NCBI GenBank assembly: GCA_963816155.1
Contig: CAWFJE010000005.1
Location: forward strand, 1-64,000
Reading direction: 5' to 3'
Source of the DNA: JAXGXJ01 sp963816155
GTDB taxonomy: Bacteria > Actinomycetota > Thermoleophilia > RBG-16-64-13
Length of the DNA: 64,000 bases
Shown: piece by piece, positions 26,918-35,560 of the stretch
Numbering within the stretch: the first letter of the stretch is position 1
How the letters are laid out: each line of letters begins with the position of its first letter
Made by a program: the position numbers and the translations under genes
Notes under the pieces: model-generated
Told to the model about the DNA's origin: nothing
Seen by the model: only the letters and a program-made list of their open reading frames with translations
Database searches by the model: none

Positions 26918-27001
26918 GGGGCCTGCTCGATACAAGAAGCCCCGCCCCCGGCAGGTGGCGCCTGTGGGCCACCCGGGCAAACCCGGTGAGTCCGCGTTCC
27001 C

Positions 27002-27313
27002 CTACTCGTAGTGGGTCCACATGCGAAGCACCTTAACTATCCGCTCCTCGTCCAGGATCTGGTAGACCAAGCGATGCTGGATATTGATCCGGCGGGAATA
27101 CGCTCCCGACAGGTCGCCCACCAACTTCTCGAACGGGGCCGGGGTCAGATAGGGGTCTTGCTCCAGGATCCTGAGCAATGCCTGGGCCCTGGGTTTGAGA
27201 CCGGCGGCCGCCAGCTTCTTGGCGTCCTTGTGGGCGGCCGTCGTCCGGGCGACTCCGTGGCGATGACACAGTTCGACGATTGCGTCGCGATTATCTTGAA
27301 CGATCGTGACCAC
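27002..27313 (-). CDS. YoeB/Txe-type toxin with a foreign MNT-like N-terminus (chimera)
   Basis: 103 residues from GTG 27313 (GGAGG upstream). The part from about residue 29 (KDAKKLAAAGLKPRAQALLR, through AYSRRINIQHRLVYQILDEE to VLRMWTHYE) is a complete match in style to Txe/YoeB RNase toxins, including the C-terminal His and Tyr. The first 25 residues (VVTIVQDNRDAIVELCHRHG) are not the usual Txe start; they resemble the N-terminal helix of MNT nucleotidyltransferases (xRDAIxELCRRHGVxRL). I infer a recombination that joined two toxin-antitoxin genes. No Phd/YefM antitoxin is seen next to it. Confidence 0.7.
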   Translation of the reverse strand: MVTIVQDNRDAIVELCHRHGVARTTAAHKDAKKLAAAGLKPRAQALLRILEQDPYLTPAPFEKLVGDLSGAYSRRINIQHRLVYQILDEERIVKVLRMWTHYE

Positions 27314-27794
27314 CAGAAGACCTCCGACCCAATGGTACCTGCAAGAGTCCATGCGTGCCACAGGTGCACCAGTGCGAGTCGGGCTAACGCCCACCAGCAC
27401 CGAACGCCGAGTCACCCAATTGCGAATGAATGGAGGCATATGCAACCACTGCTCCATCGAACGCAATGAGAGCACGGCCGCCGACGTCCTTCGCCCTGGT
27501 TAGGCATTGGGCTTCACAACATCTCTCTCGCTGATCGTCGCGCGGCCCCAGCAACGCGGGGTCTTGGCGGCAAGCGATCCTGGGGCTCGACCAAATTCGC
27601 GCACTGAACCCGAGCGGTTCACGCCTCTTCTGAGCGAAATCTGTGTGAGAGCGTTCGCGTCAACGCGGACATCGCCCGCCACTTCATCGCGCAGGGCGCT
27701 GAGTCCATGCAGTTGAGCATCGAAGGATGAAGCCTGCGACACAACGAGCGGGACTGCGGGCGGCAACGGAGCCGTGCTCCCAGGGCAACTCTAT
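27314..27794. other. Intergenic, no gene supported
   Basis: Several short frames are open but none has a good ribosome site or recognisable sequence. A plus-strand stretch near 27648-27729 (VRVNADIARHFIAQGAESMQ, ending at TGA) looks protein-like and may be the tail of a lost gene. Confidence 0.35.
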
Positions 27795-28739
27795 CTACAG
27801 GTGCTTGTCGATGAACGCGAAGACCCTGGCCAGATTCTCATCGGTTTCGAAGGCCGGATCGTCGTGCCCGGCGCCTTCCAAGATGTCGAGTTCGTACTTG
27901 TCAGACCCGATCCGCTGCTCTATGACTCGGGCGAACTCCATGGACTGCTGCACAGGTACCAGGCAGTCCGCCGTGCCGTGCTGGATGAGGATGGGTGCCA
28001 TGCCTTCGTGAACGTAGGTCATCGGGCTGGCCAACCGGACCTGGTCCGGCACCTCCGCGATCGGGGCGCCCAGGTACCTCGACTCCGGCGACTGCGCCTC
28101 ACAATGGTCACAGGGGGCCAAGCCGTTGGCGGCGAGCTGTTCGTCCATCTTGAGAAAATCGGTCGGTCCGAACCAGTCGACCACGACGCTGACCTCGGAG
28201 GGCCACTCCGGGTGGCCGAGCCTCGGGTCGTCGAAGAAGTCGGTATCGGCGGTCACGCCGAGCATGGCCGCATAGTTTGCGCCCGACGAGCCGCCGCACG
28301 CTGCGATTCTGCTCGCGTCCAGATCGTACTTCCCACCACGGGCCCGCAACCAGCGGACGGCGGCCTTGACGTCCTGCAGTCCGGCCGGGAACAGCGCTTC
28401 CCCGCTCAGGCGGTAGCCCACGGCCACGACCGCATACCCCCGCTCGAGTCCTCGCAGCCAGGTATTGACGTGGATATCACGCTTGCTGCCGATGGCGAAG
28501 GCCCCCCCGTGAATATGAAGGAGGACCGGGAACGGTCCGTCGCCCTCTTCGGGCAGGTAGATGTCGAGTCGCTGCGCCAGGGAGAGGTCGGCATAGGGGA
28601 CGTCCAGCCACTTGCGACGGATGTGGGAGACATCGGCTTCCGGTATCTCGAAGCCGTCCGCAGGCGGCCCCGGCGGAGGGCCTTGCGGCCGCCTGCCGAT
28701 GGGGAGTGGTGGTCTGTCGGAATAGCCCACTGTGGTCAC
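27795..28739 (-). CDS. Alpha/beta hydrolase, esterase/lipase family (BD-FAE / HSL-like)
   Basis: 314 residues from GTG 28739, overlapping the permease stop (GTGA). The oxyanion-hole motif is HIHGGAFAIGS, the nucleophile elbow CGGSSGANYA, and acid and base are in HGTADCLVP and GAGHDDPAF. That is a full Ser-Asp-His triad. The N-terminus is Pro-rich and lacks a signal peptide, so the enzyme is cytoplasmic. As last gene of an ABC importer operon it probably deacylates or de-esterifies the imported compound, possibly an acylated sugar or plant ester (inference). Confidence 0.85.
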   Translation of the reverse strand: MTTVGYSDRPPLPIGRRPQGPPPGPPADGFEIPEADVSHIRRKWLDVPYADLSLAQRLDIYLPEEGDGPFPVLLHIHGGAFAIGSKRDIHVNTWLRGLERGYAVVAVGYRLSGEALFPAGLQDVKAAVRWLRARGGKYDLDASRIAACGGSSGANYAAMLGVTADTDFFDDPRLGHPEWPSEVSVVVDWFGPTDFLKMDEQLAANGLAPCDHCEAQSPESRYLGAPIAEVPDQVRLASPMTYVHEGMAPILIQHGTADCLVPVQQSMEFARVIEQRIGSDKYELDILEGAGHDDPAFETDENLARVFAFIDKHL

Positions 28740-29734
28740 CTCGTCTTGGTCTTGAGCCTCGCGTTCTTCTGGTACTCGTCGAAGGCCACGGCGGCCAGGA
28801 GGATGATGCCCCTCACGATGTACTGGGCATACGTACTCCAGCCGGCCAACTGCATGCCGTTGCCCAACACCGCCAATACAAAAACACCCGCCACCAGCGC
28901 CGGTATGTTCCCCTCGCCCCCGAGGAAGCTCACCCCCCCGACGATGGCCGCGGTCAGGGCGGTGAACTCGGTCCCCGGCCCGAAGGACGACTGCATGGAG
29001 TTAGCCTTGGAGACCATGACGATGGTGGCGACGGCGGTGAAGAAGCCGCAGGTCGTGTACACGATGGTCTTGAGGCGCCGGGTGTTCGCGCCCGCCAGCC
29101 GGAGGGCCTCCTCGTTGCCACCGAGTGCGACCACGCGTGTGCCCCACTTGGTCTGGTAGAAGATGTAGGACGCGACCAGCACGATGACGATGGTCAGATA
29201 TACGTCCAGGGGGATGCCGAAGATGCGGGTCTTCGTGATGGCCTGGAAGGATTCGGGGTAATCGCGGTACGTCTTGGCCTGGGATACGATGAACGAAATG
29301 CCCTGGAAGATAACGGCCGTGGCCAGGGTCACGATGAGGGGAAACGTTCGTATCCGGGTCACGATCAGCCCGTTTATCGATCCCAAAAACGTTCCCAGAA
29401 CAAGGCCAGTGACGATCGCAAGCCACACCGGCAGTCCCCCGTCCGTCATCATCATGGCGATGATCACGCCGACCAGCGACATCTGATAGCCGACGGAGAG
29501 GTCGATACCTCCGGAGATGAGAACGAAGGCAAGGCCGATGGCCACGATGATGAAGTACGTGTTCTGGGTGACGATGTTGCTGAGGTTGCGAACGGTCAGG
29601 AACTGCGGATTGGCGATCGAGAACAGCACGATCAAGCCGAGGAGGACGAAAAACACCGCGTACTTCCTCAGCACGCTCAGGTCGGCCCTGGCTAAGAGGC
29701 TCTGCTTCTGATCGGGGGTCTGGTCCTGGTTCAT
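28736..29734 (-). CDS. ABC transporter permease, RbsC/BPD_transp_2 type
   Basis: 332 residues from ATG 29734; a GTG two codons upstream is also possible. About eight to ten membrane helices are visible (YAVFFVLLGLIVLFSIANPQ, LAFVLISGGIDLSVGYQMSL, GIILLAAVAFDEYQK). The GGIDLSVG motif is diagnostic for sugar-type (CUT2) permeases such as RbsC and XylH. It lies 13 bp after the ATPase gene and overlaps the esterase gene, so it is in one operon. Confidence 0.9.
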   Translation of the reverse strand: MNQDQTPDQKQSLLARADLSVLRKYAVFFVLLGLIVLFSIANPQFLTVRNLSNIVTQNTYFIIVAIGLAFVLISGGIDLSVGYQMSLVGVIIAMMMTDGGLPVWLAIVTGLVLGTFLGSINGLIVTRIRTFPLIVTLATAVIFQGISFIVSQAKTYRDYPESFQAITKTRIFGIPLDVYLTIVIVLVASYIFYQTKWGTRVVALGGNEEALRLAGANTRRLKTIVYTTCGFFTAVATIVMVSKANSMQSSFGPGTEFTALTAAIVGGVSFLGGEGNIPALVAGVFVLAVLGNGMQLAGWSTYAQYIVRGIILLAAVAFDEYQKNARLKTKTR

Positions 29735-29747
29735 TTTCACCGCACTC

Positions 29748-30536
29748 TCAACCGAACGACTTGTACTCGACATCCGGCGGCTCACAGCCCGACCGGTCTT
29801 TGCCCCTCACGATCAGAGTCACCACGTCGTCGAGGCAGATCTCGCCGACGTTGAGGATCCCCTGCCTCATGCCACCCTTGAGCACGAATACCCGGTCCGC
29901 GATGGCCAGCACGTCCGGGATGCGCTGGGTGATGAGGAGGATGGAGAGCCCGTTGTCGGCCAGGTTCCTGATCAGACCAAGAAGCTTGTTGGCCTCGGTG
30001 ACGCCCAGGGCGGCAGTGGGTTCGTCCATGATGAGGATCTTCGATTCGAAAGCGATGGCACGGGCGCAGGCCACCATCTGACGCTGACCGCCGGACATGG
30101 TCAACACGGCCTGCCTGGGCGATTTGATGTCTACCTTCAGCTCCCGGATCAGCTCCTCAGTCCGCTTGTACATCCTCTTCTTGTCCAGCACAAGGTTGAA
30201 CGGACCGCGCGTGTACTCCCTACCGACGAAGATGTTCTTGGTCACATCGAAGTTGTTGAAGAGCGCCAGGTCCTGATAGATCATTCCGATGCCGAGATCC
30301 GTGGAGTCCTGCGGATTGCGTATGTGGGCCTTGGTGCCGTTCACCCAGATCTCACCTTCGTCCGCCACGTAAGCGCCGGAGAGGATCTTCATGAGCGTGG
30401 ACTTGCCGGCACCGTTGTCCCCGACGATCCCCATGATCTCGCCGCGCCTCAGTTCGAGGTCAACGTCCTTGAGGGCGTGTATGCCGCCAAAGCGCTTGCA
30501 TATGCCCTTCAATTCAACGATGTAGTCTTCTTCCAT
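29748..30536 (-). CDS. ABC transporter ATPase, single-domain sugar type
   Basis: 262 residues. Walker A GDNGAGKSTLMKILSG, signature LTMSGGQRQMVACARAI and Walker B ILIMDEPTAALG are intact. CUT2 ATPases are often double (RbsA about 500 residues); this one has a single domain, as in FrcA, and would act as a homodimer. An AGGAG lies only one base from the ATG, an unusually tight ribosome site. The substrate class follows from the neighbours and is not certain. Confidence 0.9.
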   Translation of the reverse strand: MEEDYIVELKGICKRFGGIHALKDVDLELRRGEIMGIVGDNGAGKSTLMKILSGAYVADEGEIWVNGTKAHIRNPQDSTDLGIGMIYQDLALFNNFDVTKNIFVGREYTRGPFNLVLDKKRMYKRTEELIRELKVDIKSPRQAVLTMSGGQRQMVACARAIAFESKILIMDEPTAALGVTEANKLLGLIRNLADNGLSILLITQRIPDVLAIADRVFVLKGGMRQGILNVGEICLDDVVTLIVRGKDRSGCEPPDVEYKSFG

Positions 30537-30577
30537 ACTCCTGATCCAACAAGGTTGTGCGACGGCAGGACCCGGGC

Positions 30578-30608
30578 GGAGGCCTCGGCGGCTAACGCCG
30601 GGGCCTCC
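30578..30608 (-). promoter_or_regulatory. Intercistronic stem-loop between binding-protein and ATPase genes
   Basis: A 13-bp inverted repeat (ggaggcctcggcg / cgccggggcctcc with one G-T pair) and a five-base loop lies in the 160-bp gap after the binding-protein gene. Such hairpins usually stabilise the upstream message or attenuate transcription so that binding protein is made in excess. Confidence 0.5.
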
Positions 30609-30696
30609 GCCCCGCGGCCCTACCCTGAGGGGGTTCGTTCTACCAGGCCACTATTCGGGGGTCGTTGCGCTCATCCCTGCCCCGTCGTGTCTCCGG

Positions 30697-31923
30697 TCAT
30701 TCCGAGACGACCACCACTCCGGCGTTGGCCATGGGCTTCATCACCAGCTTTCCATCGACCACAGTCGCCAAGCCGAGCTCGTCCCAGGTGACTTCTGGGA
30801 ATTCGTCGCCGTTGAGCATCAAGGTGGCGATCCCGACCGTCTTGCCGGGCAGGTCGCCGCCTCCGAAGGCGACGGCGCCCCGGAAGACTCCCTTGCCCTC
30901 GCCGGACGCGACTATGGCGTCGGCCTCGGGACCGAACATGCCCACACCGAAGACGGCCATCTTGGCCAAGTCCTTCACGACGCTGGCGGAGCCCTTACCA
31001 AACTCGTCCATGATTGCCTGGGACGCGCCGTTGCCACCGTCCGAGGCGTAGGCAAGGACCAACTGGACGTCCGGGTTGGTCGTGAGCACGTTCTGCATGG
31101 CGGTCTGGCCGGCCTGGAACATCTCTCCCGGCGGAGTCTGGACGACCTTCACCGCCGGGCAGAATACGGGGTTCGGGACTCTGTCGGCGTCGGACTTGCC
31201 CGCAACGTAGGCCCCTTTGGCGTCCGAGATGGGCGTCCCCGTCGCGTCGATATAGGCTCCCTCAGAGTTCTTCAGGTAGGGCTCGCTGACCATCAACAGG
31301 CCGTTGGTGCGCTGCACCGCTTCGGTGGTCAATGAAGAGGTGAGCACCGCGGTTGCGATCGAGCCCGGGGCTGCATCCGGGAAAGTCTTTTCCACCCAAG
31401 TCTTTCCCATAAACGCGCAGTACTCGCCCGCAAGGAACTGGTCCATCTTCATGACTGCGTCGCGGCCCGACTCGCCGGGCTCGCCGCCGATGACCATGAC
31501 GAGGACCCCCGCTTCGCGAGCGGCTTCGAGCTTGGGCAGCAGGCTGGTCGCCTCAACGGCCATGACGCAGATGAATTTGGCCCCCATGGCCGTGTAGTTC
31601 TCTACCTGGCTGGCCTGCGTGTTGGGGTTTCCGTCGGCGCTGGAGACCTGAACGTCATACTGGTCGCCGAAGTTCTTCACGAACGTGTCCTGGATCTCGA
31701 TCATCAGTGGGTTGTCCATGGCCGGCAGGCACACGCCCAAGACCTCCTTCTCACCTGAAGGCGTCTGGGTCGTCGGTTCCCCTGTGGTTGGCGCTCCCGT
31801 CGTGGGCGCGCCGGTGGTCGCAGCTCCCGTCGTGGTCGTCTCCTCCGCCTCCGTACCACATGCTGCCAGCATCAAGGCTGATGCGACCGCGACGATGGCC
31901 AGTAGGACAATGAGTCTCTTCAT
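30697..31923 (-). CDS. Sugar-type ABC transporter substrate-binding lipoprotein
   Basis: 408 residues from ATG 31923 (GGAGGAGG upstream). The signal MKRLIVLLAIVAVASALMLA ends in a lipobox AACG, followed by a Thr-rich linker with repeated TTGAP units (about 25-50). The mature protein has the type I periplasmic-binding fold (LGVCLPAMDNPLMIEIQDTF, VMAVEATSLLPKLEAAREAG, VLVMVIGG). Acidic and aromatic positions typical for sugar binding cannot be assigned by eye. It is first in the operon and is read divergently from the TetR-like gene. The operator-like palindromes at 32012-32052 lie between them. Confidence 0.85.
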   Translation of the reverse strand: MKRLIVLLAIVAVASALMLAACGTEAEETTTTGAATTGAPTTGAPTTGEPTTQTPSGEKEVLGVCLPAMDNPLMIEIQDTFVKNFGDQYDVQVSSADGNPNTQASQVENYTAMGAKFICVMAVEATSLLPKLEAAREAGVLVMVIGGEPGESGRDAVMKMDQFLAGEYCAFMGKTWVEKTFPDAAPGSIATAVLTSSLTTEAVQRTNGLLMVSEPYLKNSEGAYIDATGTPISDAKGAYVAGKSDADRVPNPVFCPAVKVVQTPPGEMFQAGQTAMQNVLTTNPDVQLVLAYASDGGNGASQAIMDEFGKGSASVVKDLAKMAVFGVGMFGPEADAIVASGEGKGVFRGAVAFGGGDLPGKTVGIATLMLNGDEFPEVTWDELGLATVVDGKLVMKPMANAGVVVVSE

Positions 31924-32011
31924 GCCTGTCCTCCTCCAGATCTTCATGTCGTCACCCGTGCGTTCATTCCTATCCGAAAAGAGGAGAGTCGCTTTCCCCC
32001 CCGCTCCTCTG

Positions 32012-32052
32012 ACAGAATAACTATTCTGTTATCGGAATACAAGCATAACAGA
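32012..32052. promoter_or_regulatory. Overlapping palindromes, likely TetR-type operator
   Basis: acagaata-ac-tattctgt (32012-32029) is a perfect 8-bp inverted repeat. tctgttat (32025-32032) pairs again with ataacaga (32045-32052). This is the only AT-rich, symmetrical part of the divergent region between the importer operon and the TetR-like gene, and it lies just upstream of the regulator's -10 box. Confidence 0.65.
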
Positions 32053-32082
32053 ACTGAGATTCTTCCAACGATTGTAATGGTC

Positions 32083-32088
32083 TATACT
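32083..32088 (+). promoter_or_regulatory. -10 element of the TetR-like gene (leaderless start likely)
   Basis: TATACT lies six bases before the ATG at 32095. Transcription would begin at or next to the start codon, and no ribosome site precedes it, so the message is probably leaderless, which is common in actinobacteria. Confidence 0.55.
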
Positions 32089-32094
32089 TGCGCC

Positions 32095-32772
32095 ATGGAA
32101 CGAGTCCACGACACCTTCCACCCGCCCCGGCGTAAGCCGGGACACGCCTCGCTGGAAAGGATTCTGGCGGCAGCGGAGGACCAACTCCGTGCCGAAGAAT
32201 TGGACCTGTTCACCATCCAGAGCGTTCTCGACCGGACCGGGTTGTCCGTGGGAGCCTTCTACGCCCGCTTCCCGGGCAAGACCGCGCTGCTTCACACGGT
32301 CCAGATGCGCCTGCACGCCCGTTTGGAGCCGGCCATCCTGGCCGCATTGGAGGCCCAGGCGCAGGTCGAGGAGTCTCTGGAGGAAGCGGTCGACCACGGG
32401 TTTGGCATCCTTGTCGAACATGTGCTGAGCGAACGCGAGCTTTCCCGGGCTTTCATGATGCTGTCAGCCTTCGACCCTGTCATGCGCCAAAGAGGGGAGC
32501 AGATCAACCAGGAGCGCAGGCGCGCCCTGGCCGCGGTGTTGGATGCTCATCGCGAGGATATCGGTCATCCTGACCCAGACGAGGCCATCGCCATGGCCTA
32601 TGCCATCTACGCGTCTGTGATGCATGGCAGACTCGTTTTCTTCGGCCCCACCAACGCGCTGCATTTCGGGGTGACCGATGAGAGCATCTTCCGGCAACTC
32701 AAGCTGATTCTCGCGAGCTTCCTGAGAGCGGGCATAGAGCCGCCGCCGGGATGGAGCCTGGCAACTAGGTGA
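32095..32772 (+). CDS. TetR-family transcriptional regulator
   Basis: 225 residues. The N-terminal helix-turn-helix is RILAAAEDQLRAEELDLFTI followed by SVLDRTGLSVGAFYARFPGK, the standard TetR pattern ending in the FYxxFxxK helix. The C-terminal ligand domain is helical (residues about 70-210). It is divergent from the sugar-type importer and esterase, with a palindrome in between, so it most likely represses that operon and itself. The ATG at 32095 is preferred to the upstream ATG because of the promoter position. Confidence 0.85.
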   Translation: MERVHDTFHPPRRKPGHASLERILAAAEDQLRAEELDLFTIQSVLDRTGLSVGAFYARFPGKTALLHTVQMRLHARLEPAILAALEAQAQVEESLEEAVDHGFGILVEHVLSERELSRAFMMLSAFDPVMRQRGEQINQERRRALAAVLDAHREDIGHPDPDEAIAMAYAIYASVMHGRLVFFGPTNALHFGVTDESIFRQLKLILASFLRAGIEPPPGWSLATR

Positions 32773-32789
32773 AAGGCGAGGGCCTCCCA

Positions 32790-32816
32790 GTCGACGGTGT
32801 CTTTGGCACCGTCGAC
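32790..32816 (+). terminator. Stem-loop terminator after the TetR-like gene
   Basis: A perfect 10-bp stem gtcgacggtg / caccgtcgac with a seven-base loop containing ttt, 18 bp after the stop codon. It is followed by ttca rather than a full T-run. Confidence 0.7.
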
Positions 32817-32850
32817 TTCAGCCTCTCTGGACTGGGTCAGGGGCGGCGTG

Positions 32851-33240
32851 CCCTATCGTGAGGTGGCGGGACCCGGACTTGAAGCAAGTACAGCACTGCG
32901 GGTGGCCGTTCCCGATTCCTTCGCGCTGGTTCTCAACTGAAGCACCCTGCATCATTGAGATCAACTGGCAGTCCCCCCTGTCCACAGAAGAGCCGGTAGC
33001 GGGGGCCCGGACTGAATTAAGCGCACGACTGCCCGAGCGGTTTCGGCTGGTTTTGGTGTAGCTGACGGCGGCTCCGGGCGTACGTGCAGAAGACGGGGTC
33101 GCCGGACCCGGACTTGTATGGTCTGCCGACATTCCCTTCACTCTGGTTACTACCTGGGACGCGCAGAAACCCCTGCACCCCGGGGCGGGACTCCAACGCG
33201 AGCTATCTGCGGACATCGCCTTAATGTTGGTGCCCGCTTA
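32851..33240 (+). repeat. Composite repeat with modules of both families (copy 3)
   Basis: Left module: ccctatcgtgaggtggcggg (32851-32870; also at 42233) plus a variable tail to about 32938. Middle module: core ggtagcgggggc (32995-33006) with tail ccggactgaattaagcgcac to ttggtgtagc (33061). Right module: gccggacccggacttg, then tatggtctgccgacattccc (33116-33135), and atctgcggacatcg (33205-33218), which recurs in copies 6 and 7. All are on the same strand as the other copies. No gene is present. Confidence 0.7.
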
Positions 33241-34540
33241 GGGTCCCCGAGTACGGGCGCTGTTGTAACAGCTTCCCCGCGCCGTAGTGCCTGGCTTGTT
33301 TGTTCCAGCGCCGCTCTCCCAGTATTCGGTACATCCAGTGGGGAACGATCGGCCTGTTGATCAGTTCTTGGGCTGCCGTCGGGATGGCCTCGCCAAGCGC
33401 GAGTGCCTCGCCGGCTATGTCCAGCGACTTGCGCATGCGCATGGCCCGCCCGCCCGCCTGAACCAAGGGCTGGCCGTTGAGCGCTTCACCGCCACCTACC
33501 CCGAGAGAACCAGCCCACCCAAACCCTGCTTGCCTAGAGAACGTCTCGCATATCTTCAAAGCGATCCTGTTGTGTAGCGATTCGGGAAAACCGCAGTTGG
33601 CGACGGCAGTGAACAACTGGGGGCGCTGTTCCCGGCCTCGCCGATGCGTGGCGATCCGCTCGAGCGCTTCAATGACCGGCGCCGGCAAAGAATCCACGTA
33701 CAGTGGGAACGCCAGTGTCACGAGGTCGGCCGAGTCCACCGCATCCAACATGGCTTGCGTCCCGACAACGGAGCGCAAGGCGGTGTGCACATACATGGTT
33801 TCGGTCTGGATGGAATGCGCACTCAGTCGCTCGAAAAGATATCCCCCGAGCGAATTCGAGTTGCTCTGGCCCCTCCTGGGACTGCCGACGAGCAGTAGCG
33901 CACGCTGGATCGTCGATGCCCCGTTACCGGCGAGGCTGGCTGTGGGGAGGTTCACCGGCGGAGAGGATCGCTCGCTCTGCAGTTCGTTCAGCCAGTTCTG
34001 CGCGGCGGTCAGCACACCCTCGTCGGACAGGCTGGCGGGAATCACCGCGCTGACCGTGGTGTTGGCGTAGAAGTTGACCCCGTTGCGCTGGGCGAGATGT
34101 CGAAAGAGCGTTTCGCCTTGTGTGTCAGGGGCCACCGTCCAACCGACAGCCAAGAAATCGGGATACTTCTCGTAACGCTTCTGATGATGCGTCTCACCCC
34201 CGACTTTGGCGAAGAACGGAGAGATGTTCTGAATCTGGTGATCGACCATGCGCTTGAGCACCGAGGAGTACCCGCCAAAAGTCACGGGCGTCAGATAGAC
34301 CATCAAATCGCCTGCAATGATGGCCGCCGCTATCGCGCGGTTGTCGTCATCTGCCTTGCAGACCCCAGGGGTGCGCACCCAGCAGAGGTAGTCGCCCGCG
34401 CATTCGCCGATCTGTCTGTCACGCAGAACCACGCGTTCGACGTCCCACCCCCGGGCTTCGAGTTGAGCCGTGAGAGCCGCACTAACACGCTCGCCGGTGA
34501 GGTCGGTCTCCGACGAACCATCGAGTAGAATCGCTTTCAC
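33221..34540 (-). CDS. Fused double flavodoxin-fold NAD(P)H:FMN oxidoreductase
   Basis: 439 residues from GTG 34540 (GGAG eight bases upstream). The first half starts MKAILLDGSSETDLTGERVS, contains the cysteine pattern GECAGDYLCWVRTPGVCKAD typical of NADPH-dependent FMN reductases of the iron-sulfur flavoprotein type, and then VYLTPVTFGGYSSVLKRMVD. From about residue 215 a second flavodoxin-like unit begins (ALLLVGSPRRGQSNSNSLGG, then LVTLAFPLYVDSLPAPVIEA). Two such domains in one chain are unusual. The enzyme may supply reduced flavin or reduce a quinone-like substrate. It ends inside a repeat region and is last of the 41999-33221 minus-strand block. Confidence 0.75.
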   Translation of the reverse strand: MKAILLDGSSETDLTGERVSAALTAQLEARGWDVERVVLRDRQIGECAGDYLCWVRTPGVCKADDDNRAIAAAIIAGDLMVYLTPVTFGGYSSVLKRMVDHQIQNISPFFAKVGGETHHQKRYEKYPDFLAVGWTVAPDTQGETLFRHLAQRNGVNFYANTTVSAVIPASLSDEGVLTAAQNWLNELQSERSSPPVNLPTASLAGNGASTIQRALLLVGSPRRGQSNSNSLGGYLFERLSAHSIQTETMYVHTALRSVVGTQAMLDAVDSADLVTLAFPLYVDSLPAPVIEALERIATHRRGREQRPQLFTAVANCGFPESLHNRIALKICETFSRQAGFGWAGSLGVGGGEALNGQPLVQAGGRAMRMRKSLDIAGEALALGEAIPTAAQELINRPIVPHWMYRILGERRWNKQARHYGAGKLLQQRPYSGTLSGHQH

Positions 34541-34595
34541 AGGAGACACTCCTTGACTCGCCGGAAGAGGACGGTCCGCGCGTTGAGATGCTTCC

Positions 34596-35453
34596 TCAGA
34601 ACTCAGGATCCGGAAACACCGGCTCCCGACCTTCGGTGAAGGCGAGGATACCCTCGACGCGGTCGGGATGGACCACCGAGCGCCAGTGCTCATCCATCAT
34701 GATCTCGACGGCCTGCTCCACCGTCTCTCCCTGTCCCATCTTCACGGCCCGCTTGACCGACTGCACCGCGGTGGGCGAGTTGTCTGCGATCTTCTCGGCG
34801 ATAGCCAGTACCGCGTCCATCAGTTCGGCCCGGGAATGGACTTCGTTCACCATGCCAAGCCGGTGGGCCTCCTCAGCGGTTATCGGTTCTCCGGTCATGA
34901 GCATCTGCATGGCCTTCCCGGGAGGGAGCACACGGGGAAGAAAGACCGGCGAACCGCCGCCCGCCGAGAGGCCCACCATGGCTTCGGGCTGGCCGAAGAC
35001 AGCATCCTCGGACGCGATGATGAAGTCCGTGCTTATGGCGATCTCGCAGCCGCCGCCGTAGGCCATGCCGTGTACCGCGGCGATGATGGGCCGGCGCAGT
35101 TGGCGGATCGTGTAGAGCACGCGGTCGAAGACCAGGCGCTGGCGTAGCCATTGCTCCTTCGTCATTTCCTTGCGCTGGTAGAGGTCGCCGCCTACCGAGA
35201 AAGCTCGGTCACCGGCTCCGGTCATGATGGCGACGCGCACGGAAGGCCGGGCCGCGATCGTCTCGAGGATCTCGATGAGTTGTGCCGCTAGTTCGGTGGT
35301 GATCGCGTTGTCGGCGTGCGGTCGGTTGAGGGTGACCGTGGCCACGCGCCCATCGGAGACATACTCGACGAGTACGAGCTGCTCAGGCTCGGGGACATCG
35401 GCCGGCGGGCGATAGCCCATCAGCTTCATCCGGGTATCGTTCGTGCCGTTCAT
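34596..35453 (-). CDS. Enoyl-CoA hydratase/isomerase family (crotonase)
   Basis: 285 residues; ATG with GGGGAGAGAG. The crotonase fold signatures are present: VATVTLNRPHADNAITTELA, the oxyanion-hole motifs DRAFSVGGDL and HGMAYGGGCEIAISTDFIIA, and the Glu in FGQPEAMVGLSAGGGSPVFL. The usual second catalytic Glu position (ExxLP) reads GGGSPVFLPR, so hydratase activity is not assured. It probably acts on a CoA thioester made by the benzoyl-CoA-reductase-like enzyme encoded upstream. RBS and short spacing suggest it is co-transcribed with the flavodoxin-like gene. Confidence 0.85.
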   Translation of the reverse strand: MNGTNDTRMKLMGYRPPADVPEPEQLVLVEYVSDGRVATVTLNRPHADNAITTELAAQLIEILETIAARPSVRVAIMTGAGDRAFSVGGDLYQRKEMTKEQWLRQRLVFDRVLYTIRQLRRPIIAAVHGMAYGGGCEIAISTDFIIASEDAVFGQPEAMVGLSAGGGSPVFLPRVLPPGKAMQMLMTGEPITAEEAHRLGMVNEVHSRAELMDAVLAIAEKIADNSPTAVQSVKRAVKMGQGETVEQAVEIMMDEHWRSVVHPDRVEGILAFTEGREPVFPDPEF

Positions 35454-35560
35454 CTCTCTCCCCTTTGTCTATCTCTACATAGCACAGGGTGGGCGCCAAA
35501 CCACAGGTTCTTGGGTTCGGCGTCCGCCCTAAAGTCGAGTCAGTCACAACGTTTCGCCAG

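Noticed and set aside
27500..27766. Minus-strand ORF of 88 codons in the gap before the esterase gene
   Set aside because: No ribosome site, no recognisable sequence; the plus strand there also looks like a remnant.
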